Source of the DNA: Antarcticimicrobium luteum
GTDB lineage: Bacteria; Pseudomonadota; Alphaproteobacteria; Rhodobacterales; Rhodobacteraceae
Reading direction: 5' to 3'
DNA length: 64,000 nt
Assembly (NCBI RefSeq): GCF_004358185.1
Contig: NZ_SMUV01000071.1
Span: forward strand, 186,001-250,000
Positions 8,420 to 15,789 of the stretch are shown here, one piece after another. Position 1 is the first letter of the stretch. Each line of letters opens with the position of its first letter. The translations under genes were made by a program, and so were the position numbers. The notes beneath the pieces are model-generated. The model ran no database searches and was not told the origin of the DNA. It saw only the letters and a program-made list of their open reading frames with translations.

Positions 8420-9418
8420 TCACATGCCGCTGGCGGCCTGCAACGGCGCGATGTTGACCGCGTTCTCATAGCTGTCCAGCGCCGCGTCGATACTGCCCGC
8501 CTGCACGAACACATCCGCCACCCCCTTCATGAAGGTCTGCGCGCCCCCACCCAGCCATTTCGGCCCCAGCTGATCGGTCACCGAGGGAAAGATGAAGGTG
8601 CTGATCGTGGCCTCGGTCGCCTCCAGATCCATGCCGGCATCCTTGGCGATCACCGGCAGCATCTCAGCCTTATGCGCACCGGAGTTCCACATCGCGTTGG
8701 CCTCGCCCGTCACCTTGAGGAACTTGGCCACCAGATCGCTGTTCTCCGCGACCCAGCCGGCCGGCCCCGAGGTCACGTCGAACACCAGAATGCCCAGCTC
8801 TTCCTTTTCCGCCCCGGTCAGCAACACGTTGCCATGCTCCTTCATCCGGCGCAGGCTGCCGCCCCAGCCGCAGGCCATGTCCACCGCGCCCTGCGCGATC
8901 GCCGCGGCGCCATCGGGCGGCGCCATGTCGACAATCTCCATGCTTCCGAGATCGACGCCGAAATGATTCATCTGCTTGAGGAAACCGTAATGCGCCGCGG
9001 TGCCCAGCGGCACGGCGACCTTCCTGCCCGCCAGTTCGCCGGCGGACATCTTGTCGATCTCCAGATCCGAGCGCACCACGCAGTTGTCGTTGTCCGAATA
9101 GCTCACCGCCACGTCGAGGATCTGCAGATCCTGCCCGGCGCTGGTCGCCACCACGAAGGGCGGCACCCCCTGACTGACCGACAGCTGCACGTCTCCGCTC
9201 GCCATCGCCGCGCTCATCGCGGTGCCGGTATCGAAGCTGACCCAGTTCACCGTGACGCCCATCTCCTCGTCATAGGTGCCCATCACCTTGGCGTATTCGA
9301 ACGGCATCGGCCATTCGAGGAAATAGCCCACCGTGACCTCCTCGGCGCTGGCCGCCGTCGCCCCGGCCAGCAGGGCCAGACCGGCCACCGCGCCCATCAG
9401 TTTGCTCTTTGCTGTCAT
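8420..9418 (-). CDS. tauA: taurine ABC transporter substrate-binding protein
   Basis: Periplasmic taurine-binding protein, 332 residues, with a Sec signal peptide (MTAKSKLMGAVAGLALLAG then AxA cleavage near residue 24). The mature part starts EEVTVGYFLEWPMPFEYAK, typical of TauA in this group. Two start codons lie six bases apart; the one at 9418 is chosen because the AGGGAG ribosome binding site abuts the ATG at 9424 but is correctly spaced for 9418. First gene of tauABC, divergent from tpa. Confidence 0.95.
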   Translation of the reverse strand: MTAKSKLMGAVAGLALLAGATAASAEEVTVGYFLEWPMPFEYAKVMGTYDEEMGVTVNWVSFDTGTAMSAAMASGDVQLSVSQGVPPFVVATSAGQDLQILDVAVSYSDNDNCVVRSDLEIDKMSAGELAGRKVAVPLGTAAHYGFLKQMNHFGVDLGSMEIVDMAPPDGAAAIAQGAVDMACGWGGSLRRMKEHGNVLLTGAEKEELGILVFDVTSGPAGWVAENSDLVAKFLKVTGEANAMWNSGAHKAEMLPVIAKDAGMDLEATEATISTFIFPSVTDQLGPKWLGGGAQTFMKGVADVFVQAGSIDAALDSYENAVNIAPLQAASGM

Positions 9419-9843
9419 CGTCATCTCCCTGTTCGTCCGCCTGCGGGCGGACCCAGTTTTCGCGGGCGGTTTGCCGCCACGTCTTTTCACATCGTCACAT
9501 CGTCACACCGGGCGCGCCGCCTCCGGCCGCCGCCGCCCCCCCGATCCGAGCCCAATTTCCGGGCGCGATCAAACTTTTTTTCCGGCGCGATCCGGACTGT
9601 AGCAGAAATCGAAATATGTCTTCCGCTTTCGTAAATCTGCCGATTTCCGCCGGATTCCGGGTGCCTACCCGATGGGCAGCGACGCCCCGGACCGGGCATC
9701 GGCGCCGCGTTGGACTCATTGCAAAATCGCATCTGGACCTACGGAACACTGCAAATTTGGCGTTTGTCATGAAACAGATGCCACACCCCGCACGCGGGGC
9801 CTTTGGCGCCCCCGGATTCCTGAATAAATCGAAAGGACAGGCT
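9419..9843. other. 425-base divergent control region tauA/tpa
   Basis: No gene is visible. The region holds both promoters of the divergent tauABC and tpa transcripts. Next to tauA are short direct repeats (CACATCGT twice, near 9490-9505) and an AT-rich stretch near 9570-9625. The tpa side holds two TauR-like repeats (9710-9742). The tauA promoter itself could not be assigned with confidence. Confidence 0.7.
9710..9742 (+). promoter_or_regulatory. TauR-like direct repeats upstream of tpa
   Basis: TTGGACTCAT (9710-9719) and CTGGACCTAC (9733-9742) are in the same orientation, 23 bases apart. They resemble the CTGGACYTAA direct repeats described for TauR in Rhodobacter capsulatus. About 100 bases remain to the tpa start, fitting an activator site. 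Confidence 0.7.
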
Positions 9844-11229
9844 ATGGACGGCACGTTCAATGAAAACGACATCAGCCGCATCGTCGAGGCCGACAAGGCC
9901 CATGTCTGGCATCACCTGATCCAGCACAAGGCGTTCGAAACCAACGATCCGCGCATCATCCTCGAAGGCAAGGGCATGCGCGTCTGGGACCAGAACGGCA
10001 AGGAATACCTCGACGCCGTCTCCGGCGGGGTCTGGACCGTGAACGTCGGCTATGGCCGCGAAAGCATCGCCAAGGCGGTCTATGACCAGCTGATGAAACT
10101 GTGCTATTTCGCCCAGTCGGCCGGCTCGATCCCCGGCTCGCTGTTCTCGGAGAAACTGATCTCGAAAATGCCGGGGATGAGCCGGGTGTACTACACCAAC
10201 TCCGGCTCCGAGGCGAACGAGAAGGCGTTCAAGATGATCCGCCAGATCGCCCACAAGAAATACGACGGCAAGAAGCACAAGATCCTTTACCGCGACCGCG
10301 ACTACCACGGCGGTACGCTGGCCACCATGTCGGCCGGCGGTCAGGACGAGCGGGTGATGCAATACGGCCCCCTCGCGCCGGGCTTCGTGCGCGTCCCCCA
10401 CTGCATGGAATACCGCGCCCAGTGGGATCTGAGCGGTGAGGAATACGGCCAGCGCGCCGCCGACGCCATCGAAGAGGTGATCCTGGCCGAGGGCCCCGAT
10501 ACCGTCGGCGGCCTCTGCCTCGAACCGGTGACCGCCGGCGGCGGCGTCATCACCCCGCCCCCGGGCTACTGGGAGCGGGTGCAGGAGATCTGCAAGAAGT
10601 ACGACGTCCTGCTGCACATCGATGAGGTCGTCTGCGGCATCGGCCGCACCGGCACCTGGTTCGGCTACCAGCAATACGGCATCAAGCCCGACTTCGTGAC
10701 CATGGCCAAGGGCGTCGCCTCGGGCTACGCGGCAATCGCCTGCTGCGTGACCACCGAAGAGGTGTTCGAGATGTTCAAGGACGACGCCAGCGATCCGATG
10801 AACTACTTCCGCGACATCTCCACCTTCGGCGGCTGCACCGCCGGCCCGGCGGCGGCGCTGGAGAACATGCGCATCATCGAGGACGAGAACCTGCTCGAAA
10901 ACACCGTCAACATGGGCGAGCGGATGATGGGCAACCTCCAGGCGCTGATGGACAAGCACAAGGTCATCGGCGATGTGCGCGGCAAGGGCCTGTTCCTGGG
11001 CGCCGAACTGGTCGCCGACCGCGCCAGCAAGGAGCCGGTGAGCGAAAAGGAAATCGCCCAGGTCTCCGCCGAATGCGGCGCGCAGGGGGTTATCATCGGC
11101 GCCTCGAACCGCTCGGTGCCGGGGCTCAATAACGTGCTGTGCTTCTCGCCGGCGCTGATCGCCACCGCCGACGACATCGACCAGATCACCGACACCGTCG
11201 ACCGGGCGCTGACCAAGGTCTTCGGCTGA
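9844..11229 (+). CDS. tpa: taurine:pyruvate aminotransferase
   Basis: PLP enzyme that moves the amino group of taurine to pyruvate, giving sulfoacetaldehyde and L-alanine; the first cytoplasmic step of taurine breakdown. 461 residues, class III aminotransferase fold. The PLP lysine is Lys289 in TMAKGVASG, with Asp260 in HIDEVVCG contacting the pyridine nitrogen and GSEANEKA (121-128) at the phosphate. The start at 9844 (MDGTFNEND) follows AAAGGAC; an upstream in-frame extension is not supported. It is divergent from tauABC, preceded by TauR-like sites and followed by an 11-bp stem terminator. Confidence 0.95.
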   Translation: MDGTFNENDISRIVEADKAHVWHHLIQHKAFETNDPRIILEGKGMRVWDQNGKEYLDAVSGGVWTVNVGYGRESIAKAVYDQLMKLCYFAQSAGSIPGSLFSEKLISKMPGMSRVYYTNSGSEANEKAFKMIRQIAHKKYDGKKHKILYRDRDYHGGTLATMSAGGQDERVMQYGPLAPGFVRVPHCMEYRAQWDLSGEEYGQRAADAIEEVILAEGPDTVGGLCLEPVTAGGGVITPPPGYWERVQEICKKYDVLLHIDEVVCGIGRTGTWFGYQQYGIKPDFVTMAKGVASGYAAIACCVTTEEVFEMFKDDASDPMNYFRDISTFGGCTAGPAAALENMRIIEDENLLENTVNMGERMMGNLQALMDKHKVIGDVRGKGLFLGAELVADRASKEPVSEKEIAQVSAECGAQGVIIGASNRSVPGLNNVLCFSPALIATADDIDQITDTVDRALTKVFG

Positions 11230-11236
11230 CGCAAAA

Positions 11237-11266
11237 GGGCGGGGCGCCCCTCATCGCGCCCCGCCC
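11237..11266 (+). terminator. tpa terminator
   Basis: A perfect 11-bp GC stem (11237-11247 with 11256-11266) and an 8-base loop begin eight bases after the tpa stop and are followed by ATCTTCCT, a poor T-tract. It lies between convergent genes and may serve both strands. Confidence 0.65.
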
Positions 11267-11280
11267 CCATCTTCCTGTCA

Positions 11281-11297
11281 CCCGAAATATCCCGGGG
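11281..11297 (+). repeat. dispersed intergenic repeat, copy A
   Basis: CCCGAAATATCCCGGGG, a 16/17 match to copies at 22633-22649 and 24360-24376. It is followed by a GGGGCAGCCCC segment, also seen beside copy B. It lies in the convergent gap between tpa and the permease gene. Confidence 0.7.
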
Positions 11298-11332
11298 GAG
11301 GCGCGCCACCGCGCGCCGGGGCAGCCCCCCCC

Positions 11333-12400
11333 TCACACCGCCAGCTGGAACAGCATCCCCGCGATCACCGCGCCCAGCACCCCCAGCCCCAGATAGACCG
11401 CGAACACCCGCGGTTTCACCAGCGACCAGACCGCCGCCATCGCCGGGATCGAGCTGACCGCGCCGGCGATCATGAAGGCCATCGCGGCGCCCGCGCTCAT
11501 CCCCTGCTCCATCAGCCCGGCCAGCAGCGGCGGCGCGACATAGGAGTTCAGATAGGCCGGCATCCCCACCAGCGCCGCGATCCCGATCGCGCCGACACCG
11601 TCGCCGCCGACGACCTGCGCGATCAGATCGGCGGGCACGTAATGCACCAGCAGCGCCTCCAGCACATAGGCCAGCGCCAGCCATTTCAGCAGGAACAGCC
11701 CGTTGGAGACGAATTCCGCCCGGAACGTCGCCCGCCGCTCCGCCGCGCCCCAGAACCGCCAGACCGGCCTGGCGTCCAGCTTGGGTCCGCCGCAGCCGCA
11801 GCAGCCGCTGCGCTGCACCTGCCTCAGCGGGCTGGCAAAGGCGCCGCCGCGCATCAGCGCCTTGACCGCGAAACCGCCGAACAGCCCCAGCGCCACCGCC
11901 GCCACCGCCTTGCCGACCGCGAACGGCCAGCCCAGCGCACCTGCGGTGATGAGCAGCGTCGGCGGGTCGATCAGCGGCGAGGACAGCCAGAAGGCCATCA
12001 CCGCCGACAGCGGCGCGCCCAGCGCCAGCAGCCCGGCGATGAACGGGATCACCTCGCAGGAACAGAACGGCGCCAGCCCGCCCAGAAGCGCGGCAAAGAC
12101 GATCATCCGCATCTCGCGTCCGACAAAGGCGCGCGCCACCATCGCCTCGGCGCCGGTGGCCTTGAGATAGGCCAGCAGCAGCACCGCGAACAGGATATAC
12201 TGCCCGGTATGGGCCAGCGCGCGCGCCGCAAAGACCACCGTATCGCGCAGATTGCCCGGATCCAGCACCGCCACCGCCAGCAGGATCGCCACGATCACCG
12301 CCCAGGGGGTCTTCAGCGCCTGTTTCAGCGCCCGGGAAATCCCGCGCCCGGTCCCGACAGGCTGCGTCCCGCCGGAGTTCACTTGCGTCGTGTCAGCCAT
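11333..12400 (-). CDS. PF03773 (DUF318/ArsP-type) permease
   Basis: Inner-membrane protein of 355 residues with about eight to ten hydrophobic segments. The family mark PFCSCEVIPFIAGLLALGAP and a cytoplasmic cysteine cluster (SGCCGCGGPK) are clear. Members include ArsP, an organoarsenical efflux permease, but most are uncharacterised. The start at 12400 follows AAAGGCGG and overlaps the arsR stop by eight bases. It is co-transcribed with an ArsR regulator inside the taurine region, so export of a metalloid or of a sulfur compound are both conceivable; the cysteines favour a soft metalloid or metal. Confidence 0.82.
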   Translation of the reverse strand: MADTTQVNSGGTQPVGTGRGISRALKQALKTPWAVIVAILLAVAVLDPGNLRDTVVFAARALAHTGQYILFAVLLLAYLKATGAEAMVARAFVGREMRMIVFAALLGGLAPFCSCEVIPFIAGLLALGAPLSAVMAFWLSSPLIDPPTLLITAGALGWPFAVGKAVAAVALGLFGGFAVKALMRGGAFASPLRQVQRSGCCGCGGPKLDARPVWRFWGAAERRATFRAEFVSNGLFLLKWLALAYVLEALLVHYVPADLIAQVVGGDGVGAIGIAALVGMPAYLNSYVAPPLLAGLMEQGMSAGAAMAFMIAGAVSSIPAMAAVWSLVKPRVFAVYLGLGVLGAVIAGMLFQLAV

Positions 12401-12701
12401 CGTTCGCCGCCTTTCTCTGCGTGTCGATGCAGCATTCATCCAGGATAAAGGCCGCCAGCTCTTTCAATCTGTCATAGCGGGCCCGGTTGATGACCGTGCG
12501 GCCCGCCTTTTCCTGCTCCACCAGCCCGCCGGCGGCGAGGAATTTCAGATGGTGCGCCAGGGTCGAGGGCGCGATGCCGGTCCGCTCCTGGATCTCGCCC
12601 ACCGTCAATCCGACCTCGCCGGCGCGCACCAGCGTCTTGAGCACCCTCAGCCGGGACTCCGATCCCATCGCGGCAAAGCCCTGTGCCGTCTCTTCCCACA
12701 T
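12393..12701 (-). CDS. ArsR/SmtB family regulator
   Basis: Small winged-helix repressor of 102 residues. The helix-turn-helix is TVGEIQERTGIAPSTLAHHLKFL, followed by the wing EKAGRTVINRARY. A Cys-Cys pair near the C-terminus (LDECCID) may be the inducer site. The start at 12701 (MWEETAQGF) has a GGAGG ribosome binding site five bases upstream; alternatives at 12713 (ATG) and 12716 (TTG) lack one. It overlaps the permease it precedes by eight bases. Autoregulation through an AT-rich inverted repeat just upstream is likely. Confidence 0.88.
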   Translation of the reverse strand: MWEETAQGFAAMGSESRLRVLKTLVRAGEVGLTVGEIQERTGIAPSTLAHHLKFLAAGGLVEQEKAGRTVINRARYDRLKELAAFILDECCIDTQRKAANDG

Positions 12702-12716
12702 CCGCGCCTCCATCAA

Positions 12717-12732
12717 AACTATAAACCTAGTT
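12717..12732. promoter_or_regulatory. candidate ArsR operator
   Basis: The inverted repeat AACTA-TAAACC-TAGTT sits 16 bases upstream of the arsR start in an AT-rich patch. Spacing and position fit an ArsR-family operator, but the arms are only 5 bp. Confidence 0.45.
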
Positions 12733-12889
12733 ATTTCGAATCATGAGGCGATGTCAAGATCAACGGAACCCGCCCCACCGCCAGCCCCCGGTCCGGCGCT
12801 TGCCCGCCACCGGGCCGCCCGCCCAAATCATTGAGAAATTCCGCCACCCGGGGCACACTTCCCCCCACCCCAGCGGAAAGGCCGGCCCG

Positions 12890-13852
12890 ATGCACGACGA
12901 CAGCCCCGAGACGGTGCCGCCCCTGACCCTGCTGCGAACCACCCTCGCGCTCGACGACGCGCTGTCCGGGCTCGACCGGGCGGTCGGCGATCAGGCCCGG
13001 CTGCTGCGGTCCATGACCGAGCTTTCGGCCCGCATCGCCGCCCTGGCCGATCCCGCCGCCCCCGCCTCAGCCGACCGCGCCGGACGCCTCAAGACCCTGA
13101 TGCTCCGCGCCCAGTCCTGCGAAAAACAGCTGGAGAGGGCACAACGGACGCTCTCCGCCGAACGGGCCGCCTACCGCGCCGCGCTGACCGACGGGCGCGA
13201 CGCGCTCTCGCGCCATGCCGCGCTGATCGCCGGCCTTGGGTCCGGGCTCGAAACGCAGGCCCGCAAGAACGCCGCGCTCCAGCGCACGCTGGAGCGACAG
13301 CTCCATCGCCAGTGCCAGGCGGTGCCGGACATCCCCGCCAACGGCTTCGACCTCCCCGACGGCTCCTACGATTACATCGCCATCGGCATCGGCCGCCTGC
13401 TCGACCTGCTCGCACGGCTCGACCTCTGCCTCAGCCAGGATCCGGCCCTTGCCGTGGACGGCGCGCGCTACCGGCCGGTCTCTTTGCTCGAAATCGGCTG
13501 CGGGCCGGGGCATAATCTCGAACTGGCCCGCAGCGCCGGGCTCTGCCTGTTTTCCGAGTGCAGCGGCTTCGACATCAATCCGCTGGCCATCGCCACGGGC
13601 CGCGCCGCCTTTGACCTCGGCACCGCGATCGAGGTGGCCGACGCGCTGGACTACGACTATTCCCGGGCCGACGTGATCTATTCCTTCCGCCCGTTCTCCT
13701 CCTTCGATCTTCAGGCCCGGCTCGAGGCGCGGCTGGCCGAGGACATGCGCCCCGGCGCCTATCTGATCGCGCCGATGCCGCTCGACCTCGAACAGTACCC
13801 CGCGCTGATCCCGATGGAGGGCGCGGGCGAGATTTGGCGCAAGGCCCGCTGA
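12890..13852 (+). CDS. SAM-dependent methyltransferase-like protein with helical N-terminus
   Basis: 320 residues. The first ~170 are charged and helical (many Ala/Arg/Leu/Glu), suggesting a coiled-coil region. The C-terminal half holds a class I methyltransferase motif I (LLEIGCGPGHNLELA) and a motif-II-like FDINPLAIATGRA, then ADVIYSFRPFSS. It ends soon after the fourth strand, so the fold may be short. The start at 12890 follows AAAGG. No substrate or pathway can be assigned; it lies alone between the divergent arsR-permease pair and tauR. Confidence 0.7.
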   Translation: MHDDSPETVPPLTLLRTTLALDDALSGLDRAVGDQARLLRSMTELSARIAALADPAAPASADRAGRLKTLMLRAQSCEKQLERAQRTLSAERAAYRAALTDGRDALSRHAALIAGLGSGLETQARKNAALQRTLERQLHRQCQAVPDIPANGFDLPDGSYDYIAIGIGRLLDLLARLDLCLSQDPALAVDGARYRPVSLLEIGCGPGHNLELARSAGLCLFSECSGFDINPLAIATGRAAFDLGTAIEVADALDYDYSRADVIYSFRPFSSFDLQARLEARLAEDMRPGAYLIAPMPLDLEQYPALIPMEGAGEIWRKAR

Positions 13853-13911
13853 CGCCGCAGACGGGCCGCAGCGGCGCGAAGGGTTCAATACACCGTGAGA
13901 TGCCGCCCCCC

Positions 13912-14044
13912 GTTAACCGCGGTCCGGGCCGATGCCCCCGGTCCCCCGCCGGATTGTACGAAACGCCGCGAAAACTCCCCAATCCGCCCGCAACCGGCAC
14001 CGGCACCGCGCCCCAAACCGTACAAAACCGCGATGAAACTCCCC
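13912..14044 (+). repeat. paired 26-bp intergenic element, locus 1
   Basis: Within the 321-base gene-free gap 13853-14173. A GTTAACCGCG box (13912) is followed by unit A (13955-13980) and unit B (14019-14044), starting exactly 64 bases apart. Each unit has a GTAC(A/G)AAAC head and a GAAA(A)CTCCCC tail. The same arrangement occurs in reverse at 59082-59213. Function is unknown; because 64 is not a multiple of three and the units are read in different frames, conservation is at nucleotide level. The rest of the gap holds the tauR promoter and TauR-like sites. Confidence 0.75.
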
Positions 14045-14127
14045 GATACCCACCAGCAAACACCCCGGCGGCCCCCCGATTCCCACCCCCAAGCGCCCGG
14101 TTAACGCCCCGCGCGTCGCCCCTCCCG

Positions 14128-14167
14128 TTACATCCAGTTTACAAGCCGGATAAGTCCAACCTATTCT
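14128..14167 (+). promoter_or_regulatory. tauR promoter with overlapping TauR-like repeats
   Basis: TTTACA (14138-14143) and TATTCT (14162-14167) with an 18-base spacer. The -10 box ends six bases before the tauR ATG, so the transcript would be leaderless or nearly so; no ribosome binding site is visible. Minus-strand TauR-like repeats CTGGATGTAA (14128-14137) and TTGGACTTAT (14150-14159), 22 bases apart, flank and fill the promoter, which would suit autorepression. Confidence 0.6.
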
Positions 14168-14173
14168 GCCGCC

Positions 14174-15679
14174 ATGTCCATCGCCGTCGATACCTTCTTT
14201 CTCAACCCCGACGCGCCCGGCACGCTCCAGGCGCAGGTGCAGCAGATGATCGCCGAGGGCATCCTGTCGGGCCGGTTTCACACCGGCGAAAAGCTGCCCT
14301 CCTCGCGCAGGCTCGCCGCCCATCTCGGCGTCAGCCGGATCACCGTGACGCTGGCCTATACCGAGTTGGTGGCAAACGATTATCTCAGCGCGCAGGGCCG
14401 CTCGGGCTATTACGTGTCCGAGAACGCGCCGGTGCCGCCCACCTATTCGCCGCGCCCGCGCGCCGCCGATACCGTGGACTGGACCCGCGCCATCGCCCAG
14501 CGTTTCACCGGCGGCGATACCCCCCGCAAACCCGGCGACTGGCGCGACTTCCGCTATCCCTTCATCTACGGTCAGGCCGACCCCACGCTGTTTGACCACG
14601 CCAACTGGCGCCAATGTGCCCTGCGCGCACTGGGACAGAAGGATTTCGCATCATTAACAGACGATTACTATGATCGCGACGATCCCCTGCTGGTCGAATA
14701 CATCGCCCGCCACACCCTGCCCCGACGCGGTATTTCGGCCCGGCCCGAGGAAATCCTGATCACGCTGGGGGCGCAGAACGCGCTGTGGATCGCCGCCCGC
14801 GTCCTGCTCAACCGCCGCCGTCGCGCGGTGATCGAGGATCCCTGCTATCACGCCCAGCGCGACCTGCTGACCCATGCCGGCTGCCGGCTGACCCCGGTGC
14901 GGGTGGATGCCGACGGGCTGCCGCCGGACGCGATCCCGCCGGGCACCGACGTGATCTTCACCACCCCCAGCCACCAGTGCCCGACCACCGCCACCATGCC
15001 GCTGCATCGCCGCCACGCCCTGCTGGAGCGCGCCCGCGAACTCGACGCGCTGGTGGTCGAGGACGATTATGAATTCGAGATGGCCTTCCTCGCCGCCCCG
15101 TCCCCGGCGCTGAAATCGCTCGATGAGGACGGCCGCGTGATCTACGTCGGCAGCTTCTCCAAATCGCTCTTCCCCGGCCTGCGGCTGGGCTACATGGTCG
15201 GTTCCGAACCCTTCATCCGCGAGGCCCGCGCGCTGCGCGCCACCATGCTGCGCCACCCGCCCGGCCACATGCAGCGCACCGCCGCCTATTTCCTGTCGCT
15301 GGGCCATTATGACAGCCAGATCAGGCGCATGGGGGCGGCGCTGCACGACCGCCGCCGCGCGGCGGAGGCGGCAATCGCGGAGCACGGGCTGACCATCGCG
15401 GGACGCGGCGTTTATGGCGGCTCGTCCCTGTGGATGCAGGCGCCGGAGGGCACCGACAGCGCCGAGCTGGCCACCCGTCTGCAAGCCGACGGCGTGTTCA
15501 TCGAACCCGGCGCCCCCTTTTTCGCCGGGCCGGAGCGGCCGGCGCGGTTTTACCGGCTGGGGTATTCCTCGATCCCCACATCCCGGATCGGAGAGGGAAT
15601 TGCGCGCATCGCTGCGGCGCTGCGCGACGCACCGGGCGCGACCGACAGGCCCGCGCCGCAAGCAATGCAGCATAGCTGA
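14174..15679 (+). CDS. tauR: TauR, MocR-type regulator of taurine genes
   Basis: GntR/MocR regulator of 501 residues. An N-terminal winged helix (about 15-80; GEKLPSSRRLAAHLGVSR) is joined to a fold-type-I aminotransferase domain with PLP lysine Lys330 in GSFSKSLFPGLRLGY. In the Rhodobacterales TauR activates taurine genes; the domain would sense a taurine-PLP adduct. It lies next to xsc and near tpa. It starts only six bases after a -10-like box without a ribosome binding site. The C-terminal ~20 residues (DRPAPQAMQHS) look disordered. Confidence 0.93.
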   Translation: MSIAVDTFFLNPDAPGTLQAQVQQMIAEGILSGRFHTGEKLPSSRRLAAHLGVSRITVTLAYTELVANDYLSAQGRSGYYVSENAPVPPTYSPRPRAADTVDWTRAIAQRFTGGDTPRKPGDWRDFRYPFIYGQADPTLFDHANWRQCALRALGQKDFASLTDDYYDRDDPLLVEYIARHTLPRRGISARPEEILITLGAQNALWIAARVLLNRRRRAVIEDPCYHAQRDLLTHAGCRLTPVRVDADGLPPDAIPPGTDVIFTTPSHQCPTTATMPLHRRHALLERARELDALVVEDDYEFEMAFLAAPSPALKSLDEDGRVIYVGSFSKSLFPGLRLGYMVGSEPFIREARALRATMLRHPPGHMQRTAAYFLSLGHYDSQIRRMGAALHDRRRAAEAAIAEHGLTIAGRGVYGGSSLWMQAPEGTDSAELATRLQADGVFIEPGAPFFAGPERPARFYRLGYSSIPTSRIGEGIARIAAALRDAPGATDRPAPQAMQHS

Positions 15680-15684
15680 CCTAA

Positions 15685-15717
15685 GTGGACCTATTTCGCC
15701 GCGCCGACTGGCCCTAA
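15685..15717 (+). promoter_or_regulatory. TauR-like direct repeats upstream of xsc
   Basis: GTGGACCTAT (15685-15694) and CTGGCCCTAA (15708-15717), same orientation, 23 bases apart, 72 bases before the xsc start. A partial third copy, CTGACCTAA, ends at 15684. The geometry matches the pair upstream of tpa. Confidence 0.7.
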
Positions 15718-15789
15718 CCGTCCTGGTGACAAGCGCCTAAACAAATCCAGACCTAAAATCGAATTTCAAAATTCCCGGAGTCTCTGCCC

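Noticed and set aside
13834-14170. Short peptides sharing YxTxxKLPN and VQNxxExPR between 13.9 kb and 59.1 kb
   Set aside because: First looked like a conserved small protein, but the repeat units are read in different frames within each locus (period 64) and starts are poor, so nucleotide-level conservation explains it.
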